Positions 30,965 through 38,851 of a DNA stretch of 64,000 nt are shown piece after piece. Under the pieces are notes generated by a model that was not told where the DNA came from, did not search any database, and worked only from the letters and a program-made list of their open reading frames with translations. The DNA comes from Sphingobacterium daejeonense (GTDB lineage: Bacteria; Bacteroidota; Bacteroidia; Sphingobacteriales; Sphingobacteriaceae). Made by a program: the position numbers and the translations under genes. How positions within the stretch are numbered: position 1 is the first letter of the stretch; every line of letters starts with the position of its first letter. The stretch is from assembly GCF_901472535.1 (NCBI RefSeq), contig NZ_LR590470.1, forward strand, positions 2,046,001 to 2,110,000. The letters are read 5' to 3'.

Positions 30965-31102
30965 AGAATTTTCTATTGAATTCGTATTAAAAAACGGATT
31001 TCTCATTTATAAGTGTTTTGACACAGAGATTAAAAAATTGTGTTAGACTAAATTAAAGGTTCAAAATATTACCAAAACTTTACGAAAAAACTTTACAAAC
31101 CT

Positions 31103-33322
31103 ATGATAACCAAAATTAACCTAAATAATGTAGCAAGCTACAAAAACCAAACAGCTTTAATAACAGACAAAAAGATAAATCTTATATATGGTTTAAACGG
31201 TACCGGAAAAAGTACGTTATCAAATTATTTACATCAACGAGCAGACGACAGATTTAAAAATTGTTCGGTTGAAGGATTGGACGACAATCACGAAATACTT
31301 GTTTATAATCAAACTTTCATTCTGGAAAACTTTTTTGAACCAGAAAACTTGAAAGGAATTTTCACGCTTTCAAAAGAAAACAAAGAAGCAGAAACAAAGA
31401 TTGCTAATGCTTTAAAAGAAATTGAAAAACTTGAAGACGAGAAAACAATTAAAAGCGCAGAACTTGAAACGGAAACTTCGTCCATAAATCAAAAGCAGGA
31501 AACCGCTAAAAATGCGGTTTGGAAAATAAAAACAGATTATAGCGGTGGCGACAGGGTACTTGAATTTTGTTTAGAAGGTCTTAAAAGTTCAAAAGACAAC
31601 CTGTTTAATCACATTGTTGGATTAGCAAAACCAACTGCCAAACCAACAAAAAGCATTGAAGACTTAAAAACCGATTTACAATCAATTTCAGGTGACAATG
31701 CTCAAAAGTTTTCTACGTTACCGCCAATTACTTTTGCTTCGCAAAGTATAGAAGCAGAAACATTATTTAGCAAACAAATTGTAGGGAATGAAAACAGCAC
31801 AGTTTCACAGCTAATCAAACAACTTGCTAATTCTGATTGGGTTAAAGCAGGTTTACAATATTTACCTCAGGAACAAACCCAGGAAAATTTTACTTGTCCG
31901 TTTTGTCAGGAAAAAACTATTTCAAATGAATTGATGGAAAGCATCAAAAACTATTTTGATGCTTCCTATGAATCAGACATAATTTCTCTAAAAGCATTTT
32001 TAGAAGAATATTCACAAGCAATTCAATCAATTCCTAATAAAGCTGCATTTGAAGCAAATCCAAAATTTGAAACACACAAGAAAGATTTTGAGATTAAATA
32101 CAACGTTTTTTCTAAAGTAGTTGAGGATAATAAAAAACTGATTGACGATAAAATAAAAACACCAAGCGTTTCTGTAACTCTCAAAAGTTCTACAAAAGCA
32201 CTTGAAGAATTAAACGAGGTAATTCAAAAAATCAATTTGCTTGTTGTGGAACACAACAAAAATATAGACCAAAAAGCGAGTGTAAAATCAAAAATCAAAA
32301 ATACTTTTTGGGAATTAATGCGTTGGGATTATGACCAAACTATTAGCTCTATTAATGCCGACAATGCAACATCAAAAAGTAAAACAGATACATTAAGTGC
32401 TTCTGTTAATGATTATTCTACAAAAATTTCGGATCAGATCTTAATTATTTCGGAACAGCAAAAACAAACTGTAAATATTGAAGAAGCGGTTACGAATATA
32501 AACAACGGCTTGATTGATTTGGGAATTACAGATTTTAAAATCAAAAAGTATTCTGAAAATCTTTATAAGATAGTACGAGGAGAAAATGAAGAAAGAATTT
32601 TTCGCTCTTTGAGTGAGGGAGAAAAAATGATCATCAGCTTTCTCTATTTTCTTGAATTATGCAGAGGTAAGAAAGAAGCAACTGAAACAGGGAAAAAGAA
32701 AATTATTGTCATTGATGACCCAATTTCAAGTCTATCACATATTTATGTATTCAATGTTGGTAGACTAATCAAAAATGAATTTTTTGGAAAGAAAGAAACA
32801 AAAAAGGACAAAGAAACAGGAGAAAAAATTATTGAGTGGAAATATAAATATGAGCAAGTGTTTATCTTAACGCATAGCTTGTATTTCTTCTATGAAATTA
32901 CCGAAACGAAACACGATGAGAGAAAAGCAACACAAAATCTTATTCGTCTTTCAAAAAATGATAATGGAAGTTCGTTTGTTTCTATGAGCTATGAAGAAAT
33001 TCAAAATGATTATCAAGCATATTGGTTTATAATTAAAGACAATACACAACACCCTGCATTGATAGCCAATTGTATGAGAAATATTATTGAGTATTTTTTC
33101 AACTTTGTTGAAAAGAAAGACTTAAACAACTTTTTCTTACAGGAACCATTAAACAGTAATAGATTTCAGGCGTTTTATAGGTATATAAATCGTGAATCCC
33201 ACTCGTTAGGACAGAACATTTTTGACTTCAAAGAGTTCAACTATACAGACTTCAAAGACGCTTTTGCAGAATTATTTAAAATAGCAGGTTATGAAAATCA
33301 CTACAAAAAAATGATAAAATAA
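31103..33322 (+). CDS. RloC-like SMC-type ATPase with putative anticodon-nuclease C-terminus
   Basis: 739 residues, intact. Walker A GLNGTGKST at 31-39; a coiled-coil arm broken at residues 265-268 by CPFC, a zinc-hook motif; the second coil; ABC signature SLSEGEK near 503; Walker B KIIVIDDPISSL near 533; a switch His in VFILTHS. This is the AAA_13/RloC layout. The C-terminal 85 residues hold R659-x3-E663 (MRNIIEY) and NRESHS (R697, H700). PrrC/RloC anticodon nucleases use an Arg-x3-Glu...His triad, so the spacing is suggestive. RloC cuts tRNA anticodon loops in response to DNA damage or phage attack. No restriction genes are adjacent. Repeats and the tmRNA gene downstream mark an accessory segment. 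Confidence 0.7.
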   Translation: MITKINLNNVASYKNQTALITDKKINLIYGLNGTGKSTLSNYLHQRADDRFKNCSVEGLDDNHEILVYNQTFILENFFEPENLKGIFTLSKENKEAETKIANALKEIEKLEDEKTIKSAELETETSSINQKQETAKNAVWKIKTDYSGGDRVLEFCLEGLKSSKDNLFNHIVGLAKPTAKPTKSIEDLKTDLQSISGDNAQKFSTLPPITFASQSIEAETLFSKQIVGNENSTVSQLIKQLANSDWVKAGLQYLPQEQTQENFTCPFCQEKTISNELMESIKNYFDASYESDIISLKAFLEEYSQAIQSIPNKAAFEANPKFETHKKDFEIKYNVFSKVVEDNKKLIDDKIKTPSVSVTLKSSTKALEELNEVIQKINLLVVEHNKNIDQKASVKSKIKNTFWELMRWDYDQTISSINADNATSKSKTDTLSASVNDYSTKISDQILIISEQQKQTVNIEEAVTNINNGLIDLGITDFKIKKYSENLYKIVRGENEERIFRSLSEGEKMIISFLYFLELCRGKKEATETGKKKIIVIDDPISSLSHIYVFNVGRLIKNEFFGKKETKKDKETGEKIIEWKYKYEQVFILTHSLYFFYEITETKHDERKATQNLIRLSKNDNGSSFVSMSYEEIQNDYQAYWFIIKDNTQHPALIANCMRNIIEYFFNFVEKKDLNNFFLQEPLNSNRFQAFYRYINRESHSLGQNIFDFKEFNYTDFKDAFAELFKIAGYENHYKKMIK

Positions 33323-33411
33323 CTTTTTGACAAATAAAACACACAAAATAATCAGGTGTAATTTAGGGAGTAAAACTTTTAAATTACTGATTTACAATTA
33401 TTTTCGTGTAT

Positions 33412-33500
33412 CCGGAGGGATTGTTTCAGTCCCGCGATTCCCGCACTCACACCTTGAAACCCCTTAGGGTCGAACACGCCCAGCGCAAATTCAGGGCAGT
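33412..33500. repeat. about 85-bp repeat, copy 1 (tmRNA-side island repeat)
   Basis: Starts CCGGAGGGATTGTTTCAG and matches 35654-35735 at roughly nine of ten positions by eye (CCCGCACTCA, TTGAAACCCCT, GGGTCGAAC, CGCCCA shared). The opening CCGGAGGGATT equals the T-arm/acceptor strand of the nearby tmRNA. It lies 85 bp after the RloC-like gene. Confidence 0.7.
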
Positions 33501-33677
33501 TTATCCTGTTCTAAAACGAATCGGGAGGATGCTTTCAAGAATTAGACACAAAATCTGCAGGAAAATACACGCGGAAAGTGATTTTTATGAACCAAATATT
33601 TATTTAGGACGGTACTTAAAAAACATTTATATTTATCACTTAAGTGACCAATTAATTATCTTATGGAAAGGAATATA

Positions 33678-35012
33678 ATGCCAAAACTTAAATTATTTTT
33701 AGTAAGCTTGTTAACATTTGCAATCTTCGGCTGTCAGAAACAGAATTTATCTTTATCTGAAGAAAGAGATTCTTTGCAAGAAATACAACAATATTTTAAT
33801 TTAGAAAAGTAAAAGTCATCAACAATTCCAATAAATAAAAATTTCAGACAATCATTGAACAGAGTCATAGATTGGAATTCAGAGCAAATTATTAATGATA
33901 CCTTATATTTTCCCATCGAATTAGAATTGCCCAAGGGGGTCACAACAGCTGATGGGAATCCACTTTTAAAGAATAAGACATGGCTTCAGGTTACCAGAAA
34001 TAAGGAAAAATACAAATTCCAAATGATGACTTTATTTCAAGAAGAAAGTGAAATAAGGAGTTCCTATAATGGGAATATCGTTTTTGAGGATTATTTTAAA
34101 GGAAACCCAGAAATAATTAGGGTAAGAGATGGAGTCCTACTTTCAAAAGCCAAAGCTAAGGATTATTTGAGAGCTAATAAAAATCCAAATAAAGCAGCGG
34201 CAAAATACAATTGTGAAGTTGTAGCCATTGGAACTACTTGTGTGGGGCACCCAACTGAACCAGATGCTCCTGACATGTGTGAAACAAAATATGAGACTAT
34301 CTGTAAATGGGTGAATAACCCGAGCTATCCGACTCTTCCCACAATTCCAGAACCTGGTCACGGGGAAGGCGGAAGTAATTCGCAAGGTTCAGAAACTGTG
34401 ATTGTACTGGACCCAGAAGTTTCAATTGAAAATCTCCAAAAAAGATTAGAATGCTTTAATAATGTTCCTGATAATGCTAATACAAAATATAGAATAACTA
34501 TTCATTCAGAATTAGCTAATCCCAAAAGCCCAATTGATGTTATAGAAGGGAATTCTGTGGGACATGCTTTTATTACTTTGGAAAAAGTAAATGGCACAAA
34601 TATTTCAAGATTATTTTTTGGATTTTATCCAAAAAATAGTTTTAAGGCTACCATAGAATATGATGAAACTTCAGCTATTGGAGATGATGGAGAAAATTTA
34701 TTTAGAAGAAGTGACATTCAATATACTAAATCAATTTCTAATAGTTCATTTAAAAATGTATTGAGTACTTCTGTTAGATTGGCTAAAGATAATTATAATT
34801 TAGAACATAACAATTGTACACATTATGCTCTAAATGTATTTAATAGTGGTATGGATTCAAATTCGTTACTAACTTTAACAGCTTCTCGAAATTTTCTTGC
34901 ACCTTATGATAATCCATCACAAGTTTATAGAACTCTTGAACTAATGTCTGCTAATGGAAATACTAATGTAAAAATAGGTATAGGACTTGTTCCAAAAAAT
35001 AGATGTAATTAA
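33678..35012 (+). CDS. lipoprotein with C-terminal permuted NlpC/P60-like domain (in-frame stop)
   Basis: ATG 33678 opens a lipoprotein signal (lipobox IFGC, residues 16-19). The frame is interrupted by an in-frame TAA at about 33810 (NLEK-stop-KSSTIPINK) and then runs unbroken to 35012, so one base change or a nonsense mutation separates signal from body. The middle carries eight or so cysteines (YNCEVVAIGTTC, DMCETKYETICKW). The C-terminal 170 residues show GHAFITLEKVNG and NNCTHYALNVF: a His preceding a Cys, the order seen in circularly permuted papain-like (NlpC/P60, YiiX) hydrolases. Possibly a surface amidase, or an effector with the next gene as partner. Fold assignment is inference. 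Confidence 0.6.
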
Positions 35013-35013
35013 A

Positions 35014-35400
35014 ATGAAAAAAAAGATCTTGTTCTTGATAGGCATTCTGTTAATACTAATAAATGCTCCGATATTAAATAATTTTATACTTTATCATACG
35101 GATAATAATTCTTTTAAATATTCAAATTTAAATGGAACCTTTACTTGTATAGACAGATTTGGATTTAAAGATCCTGGTTTAACAGATTTAGCATTTGATC
35201 TCTTTGTTAAAGAAACAAATCAAGATAAAAAGGATAGTGAATTATTTAGATTATATAAAATTAACCCACTTTGTTTTTGGCGTTGGAATTATTATTTGAC
35301 CCAATCTATAAATTATAAATATATAGATTGGGATGAAATTGTAAGTTCTAAGCAATATCAAAATCGTGAAATTAAAGGGGGGAAATACCAACAGTTTTAA
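35014..35400 (+). CDS. small membrane-anchored protein downstream of the papain-like lipoprotein
   Basis: 128 residues from ATG 35014, one base after the preceding stop, so translation is coupled. N-terminal membrane segment ILFLIGILLILINAPIL, then an exported domain with NGTFTCIDRFGFKDPGL and FWRWNYYLTQSINYKYID. No family recognised. Its position, size and anchoring would suit a partner or immunity protein for the upstream lipoprotein; no direct evidence. Confidence 0.55.
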   Translation: MKKKILFLIGILLILINAPILNNFILYHTDNNSFKYSNLNGTFTCIDRFGFKDPGLTDLAFDLFVKETNQDKKDSELFRLYKINPLCFWRWNYYLTQSINYKYIDWDEIVSSKQYQNREIKGGKYQQF

Positions 35401-35416
35401 TAGCAATAAAAGCCAT

Positions 35417-35457
35417 AAAAGCTCAACGAAAGTTGAGCTTTAATATTTGTGGGGCCG
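35417..35457. repeat. duplicate of the tmRNA 3' end and its terminator
   Basis: The stretch with the AAAGCTCAAC/GTTGAGCTTT hairpin followed by AATATTTGTGGGGCCGGA copies, with few changes, 35754-35800, where the same hairpin and TTTTTGTGGAGCCGGA form the tmRNA terminator and 3' end. It therefore looks like an attachment-site duplicate left by integration next to the tmRNA gene. Confidence 0.6.
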
Positions 35458-35498
35458 GATGGCAATGTCATTAAGTTAGGAAAAAAATAAGGTCATAC

Positions 35499-35635
35499 AC
35501 CCCCAAAAGCCCCATCGGGGTAAAATGCCGTAGGCATGAAATATCTCTTAAATGCCGTAGGCATGTAATATCTATAGAAATGAAAATCGCGACAAACACA
35601 AACGCCGTAGGTGTGGCGTGTTTGCTAAATTCCCT
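35499..35635. repeat. cluster of short intergenic repeats (GCCGTAGGCATG family)
   Basis: Contains CCCCATCGGGGTAAAATGCC, two GCCGTAGGCATG units and GCCGTAGGTGTGGCGTG. The same units recur at 38.4-38.8, 41.4-41.6 and 46.4-47.2 kb. Confidence 0.75.
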
Positions 35636-35653
35636 TAACTTTATGACATTGAA

Positions 35654-35735
35654 CCGGAGGGATTGTTTCAGCCCTCAATTCCCGCACTCATACCCTGAAA
35701 CCCCTACGGGTCGAACCCGCCCATCGCAAGTTCGA
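35654..35735. repeat. about 85-bp repeat, copy 2
   Basis: Second copy of the repeat at 33412-33500. It is followed by TTCGAACCCCTCGGCCCACA, another fragment like the end of a tRNA/tmRNA on the minus strand, then the tmRNA terminator. Confidence 0.7.
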
Positions 35736-35750
35736 ACCCCTCGGCCCACA

Positions 35751-35785
35751 AAAAAAGCTCAACTTTCGTTGAGCTTTAATTTTTG
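35751..35785 (-). terminator. intrinsic terminator of tmRNA
   Basis: On the minus strand AAAGCTCAAC-GAAA-GTTGAGCTTT with a T7 tail, starting a few bases after the tmRNA 3' end. Confidence 0.85.
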
Positions 35786-36151
35786 TGGAGCCGGAGGGAT
35801 TCGAACCCTCGTCCAAACATAGTATGATTTACGCTTTCTACATGCTTAGCTTCTCTTTGGTTGTCGGGAGAGGGAAGGTGAGTCGCTTACCTATACCTTT
35901 ATCCGTATTTGCTGGATCTTATCCTTGTTTAGCAACGTCGCAAGGACCAGTTCTACTGTTCGGTGCCTCTGATGTCAAGCTGTAGAACAGAACTTGACGA
36001 GACAAAAGCTAAATCTTAATTCTAAATTAAGCAGCTAAGGCGTAGTTTTCTTCGCCATTTGAAAAGTTGAAAGTTCAGATTAAAGTGCTAGACTAACAAT
36101 GCACTGCATGCTTACATAACCATCGCTATCCTGTCAATTCCGGTCGACCCC
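35786..36151 (-). ncRNA. ssrA: transfer-messenger RNA (tmRNA)
   Basis: Minus strand. The 5' end GGGGTCGACCGGAATTGACA pairs its first seven bases (GGGGTCG) with CGGCTCC near the 3' end, allowing two G-U pairs, to form the acceptor stem. The T arm reads GAGGGTTCGAATCCCTC. The tag frame near 36027-36062 encodes NGEENYALAA followed by TAA, with a Ser codon just before; this is the usual tag ending for the phylum. CCA is not encoded after the discriminator A (35786), so it must be added. tmRNA with SmpB rescues stalled ribosomes and marks the nascent chain for proteolysis. Its 3' end is a frequent integration site, and copies of it lie next door. Confidence 0.92.
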
Positions 36152-36168
36152 CATGTTATGTAGGGCTA

Positions 36169-36199
36169 CAAATGTAATCAATTTATTGGACTCCTAAAA
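36169..36199 (-). promoter_or_regulatory. promoter of tmRNA
   Basis: TACATTTG (exact TANNTTTG -7 element) lies 17 bp upstream of the tmRNA 5' end on the minus strand, with a TTT-containing -33 region 20 bp further up. Confidence 0.6.
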
Positions 36200-36356
36200 C
36201 CTTAAAAAGTTTAATCCAATCCAAATAAATATGGCTTTTACCTATGTTTCTGGCAATTAATCAAATACAGAAAATATTAATTCCTTTTGACCGTTTATTT
36301 CTTGTATAATTAGCTATAATTCTAAACTAGATCTTTAAAAATACTTTAATAAATTC

Positions 36357-36845
36357 ATGAAAAAGAGTCAAAATTTTAAATACATATTTAAAGTATTATC
36401 ATTGGTTTTTATTTTTATTCCCTTTATTTCCTCAGCTCAAAAATCTAGATCTATGGTACATTTTAATACTCCGAAAACTTATATCGGATATTCAAAATCC
36501 GTTGAAGTCGATCTTCAAAACTCAAAGATGGTTATCATTTCTGGACAGGTATCAATAGATAAAAATGGTAAGGTAATAGGAGAGGGCAGCATGGAAAAAC
36601 AAACCGAACAAGTTTTTACAAATCTAAAAGAATTGGTGGAACAGCATGGTGGTACCATGAAGGATATTGTAAAGTTGGGCTATTTCATTAAAGATTTAGA
36701 ACGAATAGATGAGGTAAGATTAGTTCGGGATAAATTTATCAATCAGGAACACCCTCCGGCAAGTACTTTAGTGGAAATTAAAAATCTGTTCCGACCTGAA
36801 TTGTTGATTGAAATTGAAGCAACTGCTATAATACCTAAATTATAG
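36357..36845 (+). CDS. RidA/YjgF-family protein with an N-terminal signal peptide
   Basis: 162 residues. The first 30 (VLSLVFIFIPFISSAQ) form a Sec signal, unusual for a RidA protein. The body is a YjgF/RidA fold: VDLQNSKMVIISGQVSIDKN, QVFTNLKELVEQHGGTMKDIV, and HPPASTLVEIKNLFRPELLIEIEA (split as HPPASTLVEIKNLF and RPELLIEIEA). The catalytic Arg of RidA deaminases would sit in the stretch before PPAST-type sequence; here EHPPAST keeps the motif and R in FRPELLIEIE is retained. Cytoplasmic RidA removes enamine/imine intermediates; an exported one must do something else, or act as a periplasmic deaminase. Confidence 0.8.
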   Translation: MKKSQNFKYIFKVLSLVFIFIPFISSAQKSRSMVHFNTPKTYIGYSKSVEVDLQNSKMVIISGQVSIDKNGKVIGEGSMEKQTEQVFTNLKELVEQHGGTMKDIVKLGYFIKDLERIDEVRLVRDKFINQEHPPASTLVEIKNLFRPELLIEIEATAIIPKL

Positions 36846-37119
36846 TGCTTTTTGGATAGGATTATATAAACAAAATTGCTATATTACTGTTTTAAAAGAT
36901 GATAGGTCAAAATTTTGACCTGTTCTAATACATAATTCTGCGAAGAATTGATCCCCGTTCTTAACAGTCGGCAAATGGAAATGGAAATGCCAGGCTGAAA
37001 ACCAAATGATTAAAAAACAAAAAGGGCAATTTAATTGCTTTAGAAATAATAGATGATCGGATTTATTGAAACATATTCCGACTTGAACAAATTACTAAAA
37101 TATACTAAAATTATACACA

Positions 37120-38172
37120 ATGGCTGAGGAAAACAACGCTAAAACTACAGCTCCGGAAACTGCTGCCAAAGAGAGCAGTGCCGCGAAGCCTGCACGAGCA
37201 ACAACAAGAAAAGCTCCAGCAAAATCAACTGCAACCAAAACTACTGCTGTAAAAGAAGATCCTAAGAATACTCCAAATCCTGGAAAAACTGATGGTGAAG
37301 GTTCTAATACCAATGCCCGTAAAGGCAGTGATCCAGATACTCAAACAAAGCCGATCCGTGAAGGTGGTTCCGCAGAAAAACCTGCTACAACTACCACAGC
37401 TTCCAGATCAGCTCGTGCTGCAAAACCAGCTGCTGCGGTAGCGAAAACTACAGCTACCAAAACTTCAGCTGCACCTACTGCTGCCGCGAAATCTCCAGCA
37501 ACAAAAGCTGCTGCAACGTCTACTGCTAAGCCAGCTGCAAAAACTACAACAGCTGCTAAGCCAACTGCAACAAAAGCCGCATCAGCTAAACCTGCTGCAA
37601 AACCTGCAACTGCAAAAACTACTGCTGCAAAGCCAGCTGCATCAGCAAGTAAACCAGCTGCTTCTGGGTCTGCTAAGACTGCTGCAACAAAAGCACCGGC
37701 AACAAAAGCTGCTGCTGCTAAATCTACAACTGCTTCAGCGAAGCCAGTGGCTAAAGCTGCACCTGAAAAAGCAACTACACCTACAAAGGCTGAAGAGTCT
37801 AAAATTGAAAAAGAATCTTCGTATAAAGAGGAGGTTCCTAACAATAAAACAGTAAAAGAAAATCCTGATAAAAAATCTAAGGACAAAAAGTCAAAGGCTA
37901 AAAAGAACAAGCTTGAAAAAACTAAAGCTCCAAAAACCAACGACAGCAAGAAATCAAAAGCTGCTGTTAAGGTAAAAGAGGAAAAAGCAAAAGACAAAAA
38001 AGCTCCGAAAAAAGCTAAAAAAGAAGTTGTTAAAGCTAAGGCTGACAAGTCATCCAAAAAGACCAAGAAAAGTGAAGGCAAAACTTTGAAAAAATTAAAG
38101 AATGCATTCACTGAAATCTACAATAAAATTGTGGGCGACGATAAAGGCAAAAAGTCCAAGAAAAAGAAATAA
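37120..38172 (+). CDS. histone H1-like Ala/Lys-rich DNA-binding protein
   Basis: 350 residues made almost wholly of Ala, Lys, Thr, Pro and Ser. Residues 1-220 are KPAATKTTAAKPA-type repeats like the C-terminal tail of eukaryotic H1 and bacterial HC1/AlgP; residues 230-350 are Lys-rich (KKSKDKKSKAKKNK, KAPKKAKKEVVKAK). The last segment LKKLKNAFTEIYNKIVGDD may be a small amphipathic helix. Such proteins compact DNA non-specifically. The long opposite-strand open frame is a composition artefact. A perfect 23-bp hairpin terminator follows. Confidence 0.75.
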   Translation: MAEENNAKTTAPETAAKESSAAKPARATTRKAPAKSTATKTTAVKEDPKNTPNPGKTDGEGSNTNARKGSDPDTQTKPIREGGSAEKPATTTTASRSARAAKPAAAVAKTTATKTSAAPTAAAKSPATKAAATSTAKPAAKTTTAAKPTATKAASAKPAAKPATAKTTAAKPAASASKPAASGSAKTAATKAPATKAAAAKSTTASAKPVAKAAPEKATTPTKAEESKIEKESSYKEEVPNNKTVKENPDKKSKDKKSKAKKNKLEKTKAPKTNDSKKSKAAVKVKEEKAKDKKAPKKAKKEVVKAKADKSSKKTKKSEGKTLKKLKNAFTEIYNKIVGDDKGKKSKKKK

Positions 38173-38197
38173 AAAATACCGTTAAGGTGAAAATACA

Positions 38198-38247
38198 AAA
38201 TCCCGATAAACGGATTGATTAATCAATCCGTTTATCGGGATTTTTTT
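38198..38247 (+). terminator. perfect 23-bp inverted repeat terminator
   Basis: AAATCCCGATAAACGG... pairs completely with its downstream half, the two 23-bp arms meeting at 38220/38221 with no unpaired centre, followed by T-run. It ends the histone-like gene. Confidence 0.85.
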
Positions 38248-38280
38248 GCATCAAAATTCTATAATAGTTACACTACTGTG

Positions 38281-38462
38281 GGCAATGTCAATAAGTTAAG
38301 GGATTAAAAAGGCCATGATTAGAATTAAACACTTGGGATTACTATGCCAAAGAAAGTATTCAGTGGCAGGTGGGGACACCTGCCACGGCGGAGCACCCCT
38401 ACAGGGTTGTATTGCGTTAAATGAAATAGTCGCGTTTTCAGTGGAAGTCAGCAGACGAAGCC
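38281..38462. repeat. intergenic repeat block (GTGGCAGGTG palindromes, CCCCTACAGGG units)
   Basis: Begins GGGCAATGTCAATAAGTTAA, a motif that also opens blocks at 35460 and 41424. Contains the palindrome GTGGCAGGTGGGGACACCTGCCAC (arms GTGGCAGGTG/CACCTGCCAC) and ACCCCTACAGGGT. No gene. Confidence 0.7.
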
Positions 38463-38700
38463 CCGCTCATTTTCAGTGGCGGAAGAATGGATAAAATGCC
38501 GCAGCCATTGTGCGTTGGGATTGACCTTGGATGCTTTCAATCTATTATCTCCTCAAAAGAGATAATAGATTAGAACGGCATCCTCGGCAATAAGGCATTT
38601 TGTTCATGAGCGTGGGTTTTGCGCGACAAGCCACCTTAAATGAGCAAGCGTTTTGGTTACTTTTGCGCTTCAAAAGTAACATCCCATGCCATGAAATGGC
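38463..38700. repeat. about 235-bp dispersed repeat, copy 1
   Basis: Near-identical to 42879-43115: shared blocks include CGCTCATTTTCAGTGGCGGA, AACGGCATCCTCGGCAATAA and GGTTACTTTTGCGC. Inside are two hairpins: ATTATCTC...GAGATAAT, whose arms differ between copies but keep pairing, and GTTACTTTTG/CAAAAGTAAC. Compensatory change in the first stem points to a selected RNA or DNA structure. Confidence 0.8.
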
Positions 38701-38709
38701 AAAAAATAA

Positions 38710-38835
38710 TTAGTGGTTATTATAGTTACACCCCTACAGGGTTTCATGGCGATATATAATCGTTTTCTATAATAGTTACACCCCTACAGGGTTTCAAGGC
38801 GACATAGGTATGATTTATTTAACAAACATCTCACC
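38710..38835. repeat. two CACCCCTACAGGGTTTCA units
   Basis: Two direct units (ATAATAGTTACACCCCTACA then GGGTTTCATGGCGA / GGGTTTCAAGGCGA), about 57 bp apart, between the 235-bp repeat and hisD. Same family as 41.4-41.6 and 46.5-46.7 kb. Confidence 0.75.
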
Positions 38836-38851
38836 CCTATGCCGTTGACCA

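Noticed and set aside
33406..33678. 90-residue plus-strand open frame
   Set aside because: Its first part is the 85-bp tmRNA-side repeat; composition and frame follow the repeat, no family likeness, and the lipoprotein start overlaps its end.
35690..35750. tRNA gene on the minus strand (GGTTCGAAC-like T arms)
   Set aside because: Only 3'-end/T-arm-like pieces are present, without anticodon arm or acceptor pairing; better explained as copies of the tmRNA/tRNA end.
37341..38111. 256-residue frame on the minus strand
   Set aside because: Antisense shadow of the Ala/Lys-rich histone-like gene; the low-complexity codons remove stops from the other strand.
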